DNA of 64,000 nucleotides from Sthenelais limicola (taxonomy: Eukaryota > Annelida > Polychaeta > Phyllodocida > Sigalionidae). Below are positions 35,922 to 46,433 of the stretch, piece by piece. The first letter of the stretch is position 1; every line of letters starts with the position of its first letter. The stretch lies in contig OW804102.1 of NCBI GenBank assembly GCA_942159475.1, forward strand, positions 26,046,873 through 26,110,872. Direction: 5' to 3'. The translations under genes and the position numbers were made by a program. The notes beneath the pieces were generated by a model. That model did no database searches and had not been told where the DNA came from. It saw nothing but the letters and a program-made list of their open reading frames with translations.

Positions 35922-36346
35922 ATACACGGGTCAGGTCCTCAGAAAATGTACAATCGGCAGCTCTACACATTTAGTCAATTCTGCTAAATTGGACCAAAAC
36001 TGATAAATACTAGGGATATCTAAATGGTTTTTTTTTCAATTTCAATGGAGTCCCAACGGCCTCCTTTATTTCCACACATAGGATCTCTAATAATATATCT
36101 TTTGGTTATCAAAATTCCTTCTCGGTTATATTATTCAATTGTTACATTCTTACATAAAGATAATCGTTTTACCTACACCCATATGAAAGTAGGCAGTAGT
36201 AACTAAATAGCCGAATGGTTTCCTATTGCCTTAATTCAGCTTGGTCATGTTTAACTGTATTTTTAACTTCATATTTGGCTTAAATTTGAGTTATTTGAGT
36301 GGATCAGTGAAGACTAGTTATACATTTTCAGGCAGTTTCACCCAGT
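35922..36346 (-). mobile_element. MITE family A (A2) split by an insertion
   Basis: The left part (ACGGGTCAGGTCCTCAGAAA to GGGATATCTA) and right part (CCTATTGCCTTAATTCAG to CAGTTTCACCCA) align to one A2 consensus once 36031-36213 and one copy of AATGGTTT are removed. Confidence 0.8.
36031..36213 (-). mobile_element. poly(A)-tailed retro-insertion inside an A element
   Basis: 183 bp flanked by the 8-bp direct repeat AATGGTTT (36023-36030 and 36214-36221). Read on the minus strand it ends in AAATAAAGG, about 25 bases, then a run of A. Polyadenylation signal, tail and target duplication suggest a truncated retrocopy of a transcript or a short retroelement. No protein is recognised. Confidence 0.55.
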
Positions 36347-36507
36347 AATGGTACACATAAAACCTCGTGTACCCATCTACACATGTAGTGTACTCTGTAT
36401 CGGGTGACATAGCTACAATACCTGTATGATTAGGCCTAATAACATAGGCAGATTGCAGGTCACATTTTATGAGAGACCCCACGGACAGATGCTGGAAATA
36501 CTCCAGC

Positions 36508-37110
36508 TCCCTTTCACACTACAGCTCAGAAATCCCTTCAAACATGATTTGGAGCGCTTTCTACACTTCAGTTTTATCTATACTATACACCGCAAAGTGA
36601 TTCCAAACCGAATTCTAGAATCCACCTAGCCAGAAGTCTATCCGATTCGCTTTCCCAATGTTATTTGAACTATTGTGCTGTTAGCTGCATTTCGCATTCC
36701 CAATGAAACTTGCACTAGTATGCACAAACCAAATCACATTTGCCATCAATTATTTAAATTTGAATGTGGTGTGAACAAAAGTGGATTGTACAAAGTGCAA
36801 CAATGTACATTATGCAGTCTCGGCCCAAAGTTGAGAGTCTCTTCAAACGAAGGGAAACCTCTTGCTTCAAACCGCAAAGTGCCATTATAATTCCATTAAT
36901 ACCGCAAAATATCATTATATTCCCATTAAAACGCCGAGTCATAGGCCAGGAAACCGATTAGCAAAGTAGGTTGACATGCCATTCTTATCTGATATAAGGG
37001 TTTGGACCAAGAGTGTATGTAGTAATATGAACAGAACCGTTTTTAGAAATCAGTTTGCACAGATTTGATTTGGTTCGGTTCAGTTCGCTTTGATTGTGTA
37101 GTGAGAAAGG
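36508..37110 (+). mobile_element. repeat family C interrupted by a B element
   Basis: CCCTTTCACACTACAGCTCA to TGTGTAGTGAGAAAGG; about 400 bp after removing 36815-37015 and one TATG. Confidence 0.85.
36815..37015 (-). mobile_element. MITE family B (B2) nested in a C element, TSD TATG
   Basis: CAGTCTCGGCCCAAAG to TTTGGACCAAGAGTG, flanked by TATG at 36811 and 37016. The C copies at 14288, 24001 and 51574 show the uninterrupted site (ATTATGTAGTAATATGAACA and its complement). Confidence 0.93.
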
Positions 37111-37684
37111 CTATAAGTTAGTATGAGGCTAATTGTAATGTAAATTCCACATTCAAAGACTGGGACAATAGGAGTGCCCAGTAAAACCAATATTTACTAT
37201 TGATTCACGTGAGTATTCCACCACGATATTGGGCAAATAGAAAGACAACATATGAGGTAAAATACTCTGAATTTAATTTTAAAGTAGTCTACCAATCTTT
37301 TGTGGCGTAGTGGCTTTCAAAATTCAAATTTGTTTCTTAACGTCAGGTTAGTCAAAAGATCAGCAGAATTGATCGGTTCCTAATGCTCCCTTTTTAAAGA
37401 GTCAGTTTGAATTTGTTTTTTAATGAAGGAGATGTAAAAATGTCGAGTGAGCCATTAGAGCACCTGGTGAGATGAGATTTGTGTGTAAGAGAAGTGGTTG
37501 GTGAATGTTTTGTTCTAGAACGCTGATCAAAGCTACTCTGGGTGGTGTCGCCTAACAGCTAAGTACATAGCATAGACTTGCACCAGTGTTAATGTCCTAC
37601 CATATTTATTACAAATATAACAGATATTCAGATCTTTTTGAGCCTATTTTCTCACTAATTCTCGGGGAACAAATGAAGGTAATA

Positions 37685-38022
37685 GGGGATTAGCATGTCT
37701 CACTGCGCATGTCTGTTACAGTGCATCCTGGTATGGATTCTGACGAAATCTGACACATCTGGGATATTTAGCAACATTTTCTCGAAAATTGCAAGAATGT
37801 TTTCACCAATATCAGAGTGTAAATTATCTATGTTAACCAAATGCACGATGGGAAAGATGTGGACTTGTCGTGGGGAACATGTATAACACATGAATATTTG
37901 CATTAAAGCACTGATAAATAATCCATGCTGAACATGGCATTTTTCTATAGATTTTAGACTGTACCATTACTCCCATAATCCCATGTAAATATAGATTCAA
38001 AATGGCGGCTATGCAAGTCCCC
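37685..38022 (+). mobile_element. MITE family F, 338 bp
   Basis: GGGGATTAGCATGTCTCACT and AATGGCGGCTATGCAAGTCC-CC ends, TA on both sides. Body shares GTCTGTTACAGTGCATCC and CCATGCTGAACATGGCAT with the second copy. Confidence 0.85.
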
Positions 38023-38983
38023 TATTCTCCCTATCTGGTGAGCATTATTATGTAACGAGCGAAAGTTGGGTTCATTAACATAGTACACCTTCACCAACTA
38101 TTCCACTCTTTATATATTTAAATATAACCTTGTGAAAAAATATTAAATGTATTTAAGTATTATTTGTATAAAGAAATTTATCAATGGGAATAATTAAGTG
38201 ATGCATCAATAGTTCAAGTTGAAAAACATTTATGTTTGTTCAATCACTTCGTCAGGATTGTGGTGATAATAGTAAAGTCGGTTTGTAGTTCATTGCAAGC
38301 GTGCATAAAGATTTATTAAAATTGAAATTAACATATAATTATAATTTGGTATAATGATAAAGAGTACAATTAATTAAGGTATCCATAAGGAATAATTGCA
38401 GGCCGTTTAGCCTGAGACTAGACCCCATGAAACCTAATAATATCATGAGATTTGGTAGATTTATCGGAGAAAAGATGAAAAATTTAACATAAAAACAAAT
38501 CTAAATATCATTCCACGGTGCTAAACCAAGGTTCAGACTGACAAATCAGAAAGTATTCAGTCCCAATGGACCTCTATGAATGATACATATTACAAGTTTG
38601 GAGGGGTAGAGCTATAATAGTTTAAGTTAGTAAGTGTATCTAAGCTTCATGTGGATACAATGTATACAACCCTAACCCATTACCCCTCACCCTGGTGAAC
38701 GCTTGGGCAAGTCAACCGCTACATCTCCCTTTTTTCCTGATCAGTTTTGTGGAAAGGAAACCTAAGGAAGAGCACTAAAGAGCTCCAGAAGCAGAACTCT
38801 CCATGAAAAGAGGGAGAGAGCGAAGAGATAAATATTTGTATCCATTGGGGATTCAGGTCTCCGCACGCCAAATGATTGACACAGGAAAGACTAAATATTT
38901 GTAGGTGGATTTTTTTTGTTGGTTGTTTTCCACCAAGTTTCTTCCTACCGTTTCTGTGTTCAGGACTTAGAGGTAGAATTGAG

Positions 38984-39022
38984 AACTCACCTGCAAGGTA
39001 AAATAGAGAGAAAATTTAGCGA
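38984..39022 (-). other. recursive-splice-like site RS3
   Basis: Read on the minus strand: CTAAAT (branch-point-like), then TTTCTCTCTATTTTACCTTG, CAG, and at once GTGAGTT (junction between 38991 and 38990). Acceptor and donor abut with no exon between, the known form of a ratcheting (recursive) splice site in long introns. It lies downstream, on the same strand, of the candidate exons at 44188 and 42823. No repeat family covers it. Confidence 0.45.
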
Positions 39023-39330
39023 TTTTTTCAAAGATTAATTCACGATAAAATATGTATCAAACCTACCAAAAGATATACAACTGGTGTTTGCCAATCGCAA
39101 ATAATCAACAAGAATGGATTTTATGTACAATTCTCATATTGGAATATATGTAACTTCGTTACAATAACAGTTTTCATATTAGAACATATATCTCTAATTT
39201 CATGCAATATCAAATGAGCGTTCATAATCCATCAAAGTAAGAAAATGGTGGATTTTCTCTTCAAAATTGAGTAACCTGCTTGGAATGTACATATCATGGC
39301 GGACCAGCAATCCATTATAACCAGGGATAC

Positions 39331-39640
39331 ATGGATGAAATCGTCAGCAACAAATGTACAATTCACCTTCACACATCCTCTCATATGAATGAAACGTATC
39401 GCAGCAGCGAAATTTTCTATGTCAATAAACACGTTTAAAAAAAAATATATATAACTCAGATTTAAGACAATAATGAAGTCCAAAATGTAGATCAAGATAA
39501 CCTCACATTTATCTTGAACCAACATAATATCAATTATACTCAGATACACCGAGTATTTGCCATTCCCATTTTGCAGCCTAATTTAGAAGAATTTACTAAA
39601 TGTATACAGAAACCGGTACATTACTAGTCAACCTGCCCCC
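39331..39640 (+). mobile_element. MITE family A with a 65-bp insertion
   Basis: A2-like ends (GATGAAATCGTCAGCAACAA; GCAGCCTAATTTAGAAG). Near 39384-39450 the body is interrupted by about 65 bases that end in AATAAA, seven bases, then nine A. The distal end is decayed. Confidence 0.65.
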
Positions 39641-39742
39641 TATTCACAACGCGTACCTACTCTTCATTTTCATCATTGAATTATTAATCTATTTAAAAGA
39701 TTATTATAACAATTAATCATGTTTCACCATAAGCATAACAAC

Positions 39743-39932
39743 CAGTCTAGGCTCAAAGGCTCTCAGATCAGATAAGAATGGTAGGTCAGTATGGCTTCCC
39801 TGGGCCAGGAGTAGGCGCCCTAATGGAATTCTAATAGTATATTGCGGTCCTAATGATATCATAATTATGCGGTTTGGAGGGAGGGGCTTTCCCTCAGTTT
39901 GAAGGGACTCTCTCAACTTTGAGCCTAGACTG
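39743..39932 (+). mobile_element. MITE family B, full
   Basis: CAGTCTAGGCTCAAAGGC to GAGCCTAGACTG. Confidence 0.9.
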
Positions 39933-40423
39933 CAGACTCAATATACAAACCCATACACAATGGCCGCTATGTCCCCCCCCCCTTCTTACAGTAATAAACC
40001 CACATAGATATTATCAATACTATCAATAGGGGGGAATATGAACGTTTCCCAAAGGTTCCCACGCTTTTCTGGCATCCATATTCAATGACTTTTTTCAGGA
40101 CTCATTCCGAAGATTCAATGACCTATATGTGCATAGTGTAAATAGTAAACAAAAAGCATCTATTTCAAGTACACCAACTATTCCACTGAAATGAACGCAA
40201 GTTTACAAGAGAAAAAAATATATGAAAAGCTCCAGTCTCTTGAGTACTGAAAGGCTTTGGAATTTGACATTAGAAGATTGATTTTCGTAGTTAAATATGA
40301 ATTCTGACTTTTGATATGAGTACAGAAGGATGACTCATGGCATTTAAAGAATCTTAATCAAGATACATGGGATAAATATTAACAAACATTTAACAACAAG
40401 ATTTTATCTCTATCCTCCTTTTT

Positions 40424-40530
40424 TGTATTGTATATGCGTAAAGTCTTATAATTTAGTTACCTATGTATTGTATATGCGTAAAAATCTTATCATTTAGTTA
40501 CCTATGCATTGTAAAGTCTTTATCATTTAT
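40424..40530 (+). repeat. about 40-bp tandem repeat, 2.5 units
   Basis: TGTATTGTATATGCGTAAA at 40424 and 40464, TGCATTGTAAAG at 40503, separated by CTTATCATTTAGTTACCTA. Confidence 0.8.
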
Positions 40531-40831
40531 GGTACATTCTATCCTTATGTGAACAATGGTGTTTTCAGCGAGATTCTGAGATAAACTCCATGCAATGTAC
40601 ATAATGGAACCAGGATCGATACCCAGGATATCAATGATCATGAAACCCCAGAAATGAAACAATGTTATGTGTAGTACCAACATTCGAGAATTGATTTTCG
40701 TAGCAAAATATGAATTTCGACTTTTAAGATGATATGGGTGCAGAAGGGTGAATCAGGGCATTAAAGAATCCAGATTAAGGTATGATCAATTTTGTTCATG
40801 TTTAAATATATCTTGTCCTGTTTACCTGTGT

Positions 40832-41083
40832 ATATGGGTCAGATTTTCAGAAAATGTACAATTAGCAGCTATACAAATTTAGTACATTCTGCTAAATTAG
40901 ACTGCAATTTGGTCAATACTAACTAGGTAAATTCGAGTATATTTGGCATTGCATTGATTCTAGCAATCTGTTTGGTTAGGTTGAACTGTATTTTGAACTT
41001 TATTTTTGTCTGAAATTTGGGTTATTTGAGAAAATTGGTGAAGGCGAATAATATTGTACATTTTCTGAAAATTTGACCCATAT
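40832..41083 (-). mobile_element. MITE family A (A1), full
   Basis: TGGGTCAGATTTTCAGAAAA and CTGAAAATTTGACCCATA ends, TA flanks. Inserted into the second unit of a local duplication (40263-41240). Confidence 0.9.
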
Positions 41084-41344
41084 GCGCAAATTTTCATCAT
41101 TGATCATACTTTCTGTACTCGTGTAGACAAAGGTCTTTTCAGCGAGACATTGAGACAAACCCGATGCAACTCCAAACCAGGACAACAATGAAACCCCAGC
41201 AGAGATGAAACAATGTACCAACGGACCAGCCCCCACCAGTTGGTATATTATAGTAAACACAAGCCTAGTTGTGAGGACATGACAAGTGTCCATGTCAGTG
41301 CATACTGTATACATGACATCGGTATGTCTACATTACTATAGCTG

Positions 41345-41575
41345 TCACATGACTCGCTAGAAAATGTACAATCAGTATACCTCTACACATTTAGTAATTT
41401 CAGCAAACTTTGGCTGAAAAGTACAAATACTAGGAATGTCAAGGTATATTTGGTATTGTGTTGATATAAAAGCTCTATTCGGTTATGTTCAATCTTATTT
41501 AGAACCGTATTTTTGTCTTAAATGTGAGAAGATTGGTGAAGGCGATTTGTACATTGTCTGGTGACTTCACCCACA
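41345..41575 (-). mobile_element. MITE family A (A2), diverged
   Basis: GACTCGCTAGAAAATGTACA and GGTGACTTCACCCACA ends; the body aligns throughout. Confidence 0.75.
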
Positions 41576-41638
41576 ACATAGTCATCCAACTAACTACATT
41601 CCCTGTAGTTGTGACATCAGGGTAAACATAGGTGACAA

Positions 41639-41733
41639 TCAGGTCAATTAACTTGAGCCTCAGGTGAAATCAGGTCAATTAATCTGATCCTCATGGGACA
41701 GTCAGGTCAATTAACCTGACCCTCAGGTGAATG
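41639..41733 (+). repeat. 31/32-bp minisatellite with AGGTCA
   Basis: CAGGTCAATTAA at 41640, 41671 and 41703, each followed by a CTGACCCTCAGGTGA-like segment. Confidence 0.85.
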
Positions 41734-41849
41734 TTTCTTGAATAAATAAACTTATAAAGTACTGCAAAATAGCAATAATATATTATAGTATTTGAAGCAA
41801 ACCATTTGGACTAATATTTTTCTCGTAGCAAGCACTATGCTAGTATGCT

Positions 41850-42073
41850 AATTGGGTCAAGTCTTCAGAAAATGTACAATTGGCCTTCACCAATCCCCTC
41901 AAATAACCCAAATCAGGTTCAAAATACAGTTCAACATAACCAGACAGAATTATTGAATGAATACAATACATAATTAATACACTCAGTATTTATCATTTTT
42001 CACTCTAATTTAGCAGAATTTGAGAGATGTGTAGAACTGTAGATTGTGCATTTTCTGAAAATCCGACCCAAAT
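41850..42073 (+). mobile_element. MITE family A, full
   Basis: TGGGTCAAGTCTTCAGAAAA and CTGAAAATCCGACCCAAA ends. Confidence 0.85.
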
Positions 42074-42609
42074 AGCAAGTGGAAGAGGGAATGAATGAAT
42101 GGACATCGCAATGAACCCAGTGTTATTACACTCATGTATTCCAATGAATACATCCATGTATTCTAACACCTTGAAGTGTTAGCCTGTTCTGATATGGCAC
42201 CGACTATAATAATGACACTAGATCTAATGTTGAATACATGATCAGTGATATACTAACTGGATAATGGACAGGAAGGTTTTCCCATGAATGAAAACGAACA
42301 ATTTATTATCATGAATTAATCAATGCAGCACCATGGAAACCAATGTTATCAGGAATGCAAATCGGGTCATTGCAAAGGTGCTGAAAATCTTCAAGAAAAG
42401 AGCGATTTCTTATTATTTAGGGATTTTACTACATGTACAGAATAATATCAAACAGATATAAAGACAAAAATTTAGTTATAAAAGATGAAATTTGGGGAGA
42501 TTTGACTGTTTTGGGAAGTTTTCAAAAATACTGATTTCAGTGTAAATACCAAAGACTATATGGTGAATAAATGCATAGACATTATCCAAGCAGCACAATG
42601 ACTCCATAC

Positions 42610-42823
42610 CTGTTTGTTTGAGTCTGCCAAAGAGACCTGTTCTCTCATTGTAAACCAGCATCTCTCCTCCACTGTAACCATCCATGACCGGGTGATTGTT
42701 CACTTGTCGCTTCCGGTGTACCGGCGGAGATTTGGGGAACGAAAGGTTTGTCATGCCGGTCCGCCGGGTTGATGCCAGCGGAGGCTTGGCATCACTCGGG
42801 TAAAACACATCGTTTAGATCCAT
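42610..42823 (-). CDS. candidate first coding exon (MDLNDVFYPSDA...)
   Basis: The minus-strand ATG at 42823 opens 71 codons plus one base, ending at the donor ACAG|GTATGG (phase 1). The peptide is hydrophilic and Pro/Arg/Lys-rich (MDLNDVFYPSDAKPPLASTR, later FPKSPPVHRKRQ, MDGYSGGEMLVYNERTGLFG). The segment is clearly richer in GC than its surroundings and no repeat family overlaps it, which makes it the best-looking coding segment in the window. The frame is closed by a TAA 33-31 bases upstream of the ATG, with no convincing acceptor between, so a first exon is more likely than an internal one. The 3' partner exon is not identified. A cytosolic, regulatory-type N-terminus is all that can be inferred; no family is recognised. 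Confidence 0.5.
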
Positions 42824-42899
42824 TATGAGGAATAATCCAGAAAATATCTGGTTTTAACTTTAGTTATAACAAACTAAGTTCTTGTTCATCTTCATTCAT

Positions 42900-43320
42900 C
42901 TATAGTGTAGAGGTAATACTTAGGTGATCCATCTGAGGCAATTTGCATCCCTCATATTATGAAATTTCGTCTATATATTTGTAGCATTGTTATGATCATC
43001 TCTTATTCAATGAATGACTTCAGTGTTAATATTGCTGCAGCAGCTAAATCCAGATGGTAATAAAACGCTGATACATAGGCTAGGGTTGGCATCCAGTGCA
43101 TTGATCAGCATATATTCTAAGTCGTACATATTCCATGAAGATCTTTGAACAATAAATCCTCTTGAAACCATTCAGATAGCGAAGGAAGAACTGCTTTTTT
43201 CCAAATAATCCTGGACTGTTCTAAAACTCATTTCTGAATGAAATCAAAACTTAAATCAAAGCTCAACACTGTATCAAATCATCTTTTTAAAGAAGATTTT
43301 TTTCTATGGTCTTCTGTCGA
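42900..43320. other. no recognised feature
   Basis: Presumed 5' flank or intron of the minus-strand exon at 42823. Also nothing seen in 44200-46000, apart from a GAGGTACTGGAGGAG motif at 44557 (minus). Confidence 0.45.
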
Positions 43321-43330
43321 CCCTCCACAG

Positions 43331-43399
43331 ACTAGTCCCCCAGAGGAAGGTAGCAGTGCTACAGGCAATACATCCCAGCGGCTGCTGCAGACATGTTGA
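43331..43399 (+). CDS. candidate C-terminal exon (TSPPEEGSSATG...)
   Basis: The acceptor TTCTGTCGACCCTCCACAG is followed in phase 0 by 22 codons, TSPPEEGSSATGNTSQRLLQ and TC, then TGA. Composition is Ser/Pro/Thr/Gln-rich, like the 17338 exon, and the phase agrees. It could be the last exon of the plus-strand gene suggested by 12359 and 17338. It lies only 0.5-0.9 kb from the minus-strand exons at 42823 and 44188, so the two transcription units would overlap tail-in. The evidence is short open length plus a good acceptor. Confidence 0.28.
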   Translation, partial: TSPPEEGSSATGNTSQRLLQTC

Positions 43400-44062
43400 A
43401 CCATTTCAGATATCTCCAGACATCCTCAGATTACAAGGGTTATCTTCACCTGTTATCCATAAACCTACTGCTCAGCATTTATTACAGGTGTATATTTTAC
43501 ACCTATATCTCTCCCTGCATAAACTATGGTGGATCAAGCACTCAGGGCAGAAGAGGCTGTAATTGCATGTAACAGGTACCACAGGGTCAGTACAAGAACA
43601 CTTCATGGAATTTTCTAGAACTGTCTGGAATGATGTTTCCCGGAATTGTCTACGTGTCGATGTATCAAAAGAAGATGCTGTGTATGGCACCTTTCTTTCA
43701 ATACTTCAGGTCTAGTAGTATATTTGTTCAGATGATATTCACCCAATTGAAAATGGAAGTATCCCAAAATGAGAGATTCATAAAACTTTTTAAAGAACAA
43801 TCCCTTGTAAGTACTGTGTATCCAATGACTATCTCAATAGTGACTGTTGAATAAAATTCTAAAAATCGCTTTGGGCCACCATAGATAATAAGAGGCTGTA
43901 AGAGTCCTCGAGCCACCGTACTACAGTATTGCCTGGCTGGAGGGTGTGTGTGTGTGTATAGTCCCAGTGGTATTAATTAGACGAGTAATGAGCAGAGCTG
44001 TTATCAGGCTTAATTAACCTTCTCTCCTTTGGTCCTCCAGATGCGATTGCTACATTACTTAC

Positions 44063-44188
44063 AGATGGAGGTGCTGTTCCTGAGTTCCTCTTACCGTATA
44101 CCCTCTGATAAAAGCGAGAATGTTTATAGGGGGAGTCTTTTATGTAGATGTCAGTAGTTGTAGAAGTTTGGGATTTTGGTAAAGACAT
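44063..44188 (-). CDS. candidate first coding exon (MSLPKSQTSTTT...)
   Basis: Reading the minus strand from the ATG at 44188 gives 42 codons, Ser/Thr/Tyr-rich and basic (starts MSLPKSQTSTTTDIYIKDSP, ends NSGTAPPS), then the strong donor TCT|GTAAGT. A second good donor, G|GTAAGAG, lies inside the exon and would end it at 44095 in phase 1 after QRVY. There is no signal peptide, membrane segment or known domain. The amino-acid usage is balanced, unlike the Ser/Leu-only shadow frames of the microsatellites. It lies upstream of another ATG-starting minus-strand exon at 42823 and of three recursive-splice-like sites, so it could be an alternative 5' exon of a large minus-strand gene. Product not recognised. 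The alternative is a chance open segment. Confidence 0.35.
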
Positions 44189-46016
44189 CGATTATATAAA
44201 CACGTACAAAGATTCCTATATTGAATGAGAGAGTAGATCGATTTGAAATGTGGCTTCAGAAAATATGTGGCTTCAATTACTCAACATAAATGGCTTCCAA
44301 CAATATGACTTTAGTCACATGCATATCTCTTCCAACTATGTGGCTTCCATTGCGTTTAAGTGGCTTCAAAGTGTTAGATGTAGCTTCAAATAATCTATCA
44401 ATACACATCAGATATCAATATCTCGCAGATGAAAGTAAATTTACATTATTTTGTACCTTCCATGAAGAATACCACATCTCTTTAATAGAGAATTTTAAGC
44501 TTGGACAGCAAGCAACAAGAGTTTTTACTGCATTTTCTCCAGCTTCTCTCTACTAGCTCCTCCAGTACCTCACCGCTATCTATGCTACACATGTATGCAG
44601 GATAATGGCTTCTATCACTGAATCAATCCCATCCCTCTGTGGGGGCCACGTCCTCTAAATCATAGCGCCCGACTCTAATCTATCATGCTCCATATTAGAT
44701 GCCATTAACTGTAGAGCACTTCCACATGTATGGATGTTTATTTCTGCTCCACGAATTGTATATTTCTTATTAGGTGTGATAAACCAATTATTCTCCTCGG
44801 AATGCAGGAAGGCTGAATCTTATTCCTCAAAGTTATTTTCTGGTAGAATCATCATTTAATACACCGAATATTTCCATTACGATTGAAACATTTCATTTTG
44901 CCAGTTAACAAACTTGGCATAAAACTGCCAATTAGACTATGTAAGTACGCTCAGTGAAGGCATGCATATTTCAGCACAGATACTGTCACATGAAATTGAT
45001 ATATTCGTCAGGGAAGAGATTTCCTCAGATATCGGGCAAAAAACCCACTATTGAAGAATTGAAGATCCAGAGTTGAATTCATCATATAAAAATGTAATTT
45101 GAATGTGAATGTGTTCCTTTAAATCCGATGTGTTGAATCTGGTGTACTATCATGCAGTTCATAGTTCTGTTTCTCCTCATATACGTGTAAGTAGGTACCC
45201 TTTACTATATAGATTCCCTTTCTCTGTGGATATGATTGGTAATCCTAAAAAGATTGAAATAATTCGACATTATTACCAGGAGAGATCACATCCTTTGAAT
45301 AATCCCTCCTGATATTTTCAATCGAATTAAAATACTTAGAAATACTGAAGACGAACCACAAGTTATATTTATAGTTTTGCAACTATCTAGACCAACATCC
45401 GAATGCATACTAACATATCGTTTCACTTAAGACTAATTCAACGTTAAATGTGTGTAATTTAAATCACCTTTTTACACAGATACATTTTCTATATATTATA
45501 AACACAGACCACTTCTCATCTCTTTAACTTTAACTTTAACTCTAAATCTTCGCCTCCTGAATTGCGAAAACCCCAAGTGGGCCACACCAGCTAATTTTTC
45601 ACAATTGGTGTTTTCCAAATCCAAACAAAATAAAATATTTTTATGATAAATCGATGTTCAAAATAGAATCACATAAGAAATATATGTTCTCAGGTTTTGG
45701 TTATTAAAAACTACACCGAAATATAACAAATATTTTAGCTTTGGGTCATAAATTTGGTTAATTTTACAATTTTCGACAAGGTTCCTAATTGAAATTCTAC
45801 ATTTATTTATACCGATGCTCTGACATGGGAGAGGTAAAGTTTCCCAGAGCTGGTTTGGTTTCATTTACTATCGCTTAGCAACCGTATCATAAATCTTAGT
45901 CATTCAACAGAAACACTGAGAGGTAAGTGAAAAAACATTCGGGTGAGCCAGTTACCACAATAACTCACAACCTTCCTACCACTTGTTGGCCCGCCAAATA
46001 CTTTAACTCTCTCTAT

Positions 46017-46223
46017 CAGTCTAGGCCCAAACTTGAGACAGTCCCTTCAAAAGAAGGGAAGGCCTCTCGCCTCTTACCACAAAGAGTCATTACAATAATT
46101 CCATTAAGACTGCAAAATGTCATCATATTCCCATTAAAACGCCGAGTTCTAGGACAAGAAACCGATTAGCGAGGTAGGCTGACATACCATTCTTATCTGA
46201 TCTGAGGGTTTGTACCTAGAGTG
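46017..46223 (-). mobile_element. MITE family B (B2), full, TSD CTAT
   Basis: CAGTCTAGGCCCAAACTT to TGTACCTAGAGTG, flanked by CTAT at 46013 and 46224. Confidence 0.92.
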
Positions 46224-46243
46224 CTATTTTCCTATGGCTATTA

Positions 46244-46433
46244 CAATCTAGGGTCAGCGTTGAGAAAGTCCCTCCAAACTGAGGGAAAGCCTCTCGCCCC
46301 AAACCGCAAAATGCCACTAGAATCCCACCCTTCGGACGCCTACTCGAGGGCAGAAAGGGCATTAGCGCAGTAGGCGTCCAATCACTGACACACACCATTA
46401 TTATCAGATCTGAGAGGTTGTGAGACTAGACTG
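46244..46433 (-). mobile_element. MITE family B (B1)
   Basis: CAATCTAGGGTCAGCG to GTGAGACTAGACTG; starts 21 bases after the previous B copy. Confidence 0.88.

Larger units (their letters stand above)
40263..41240 (+). repeat. old tandem duplication of about 420 bp
   Basis: Block P (GATTGATTTTCGTAG...) occurs at 40285 and 40688. Block Q (TTTTCAGCGAGA...TGAAACCCCAG) occurs at about 40500-40683 and 41090-41240. An A element (40832-41083) entered the second unit. A frame with LAExT in both Q blocks is not kept across a 26-base length difference, so I treat it as non-coding. Confidence 0.7.

Noticed and set aside
40498..41314. Two minus-strand frames sharing SLSQ-LAExT
   Set aside because: They come from a DNA-level duplication; a 26-base length difference breaks the frame, so shared protein coding is unlikely.
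45525..45545. TTTAAC repeats, telomere-like
   Set aside because: Only about three units and not a known telomere motif.
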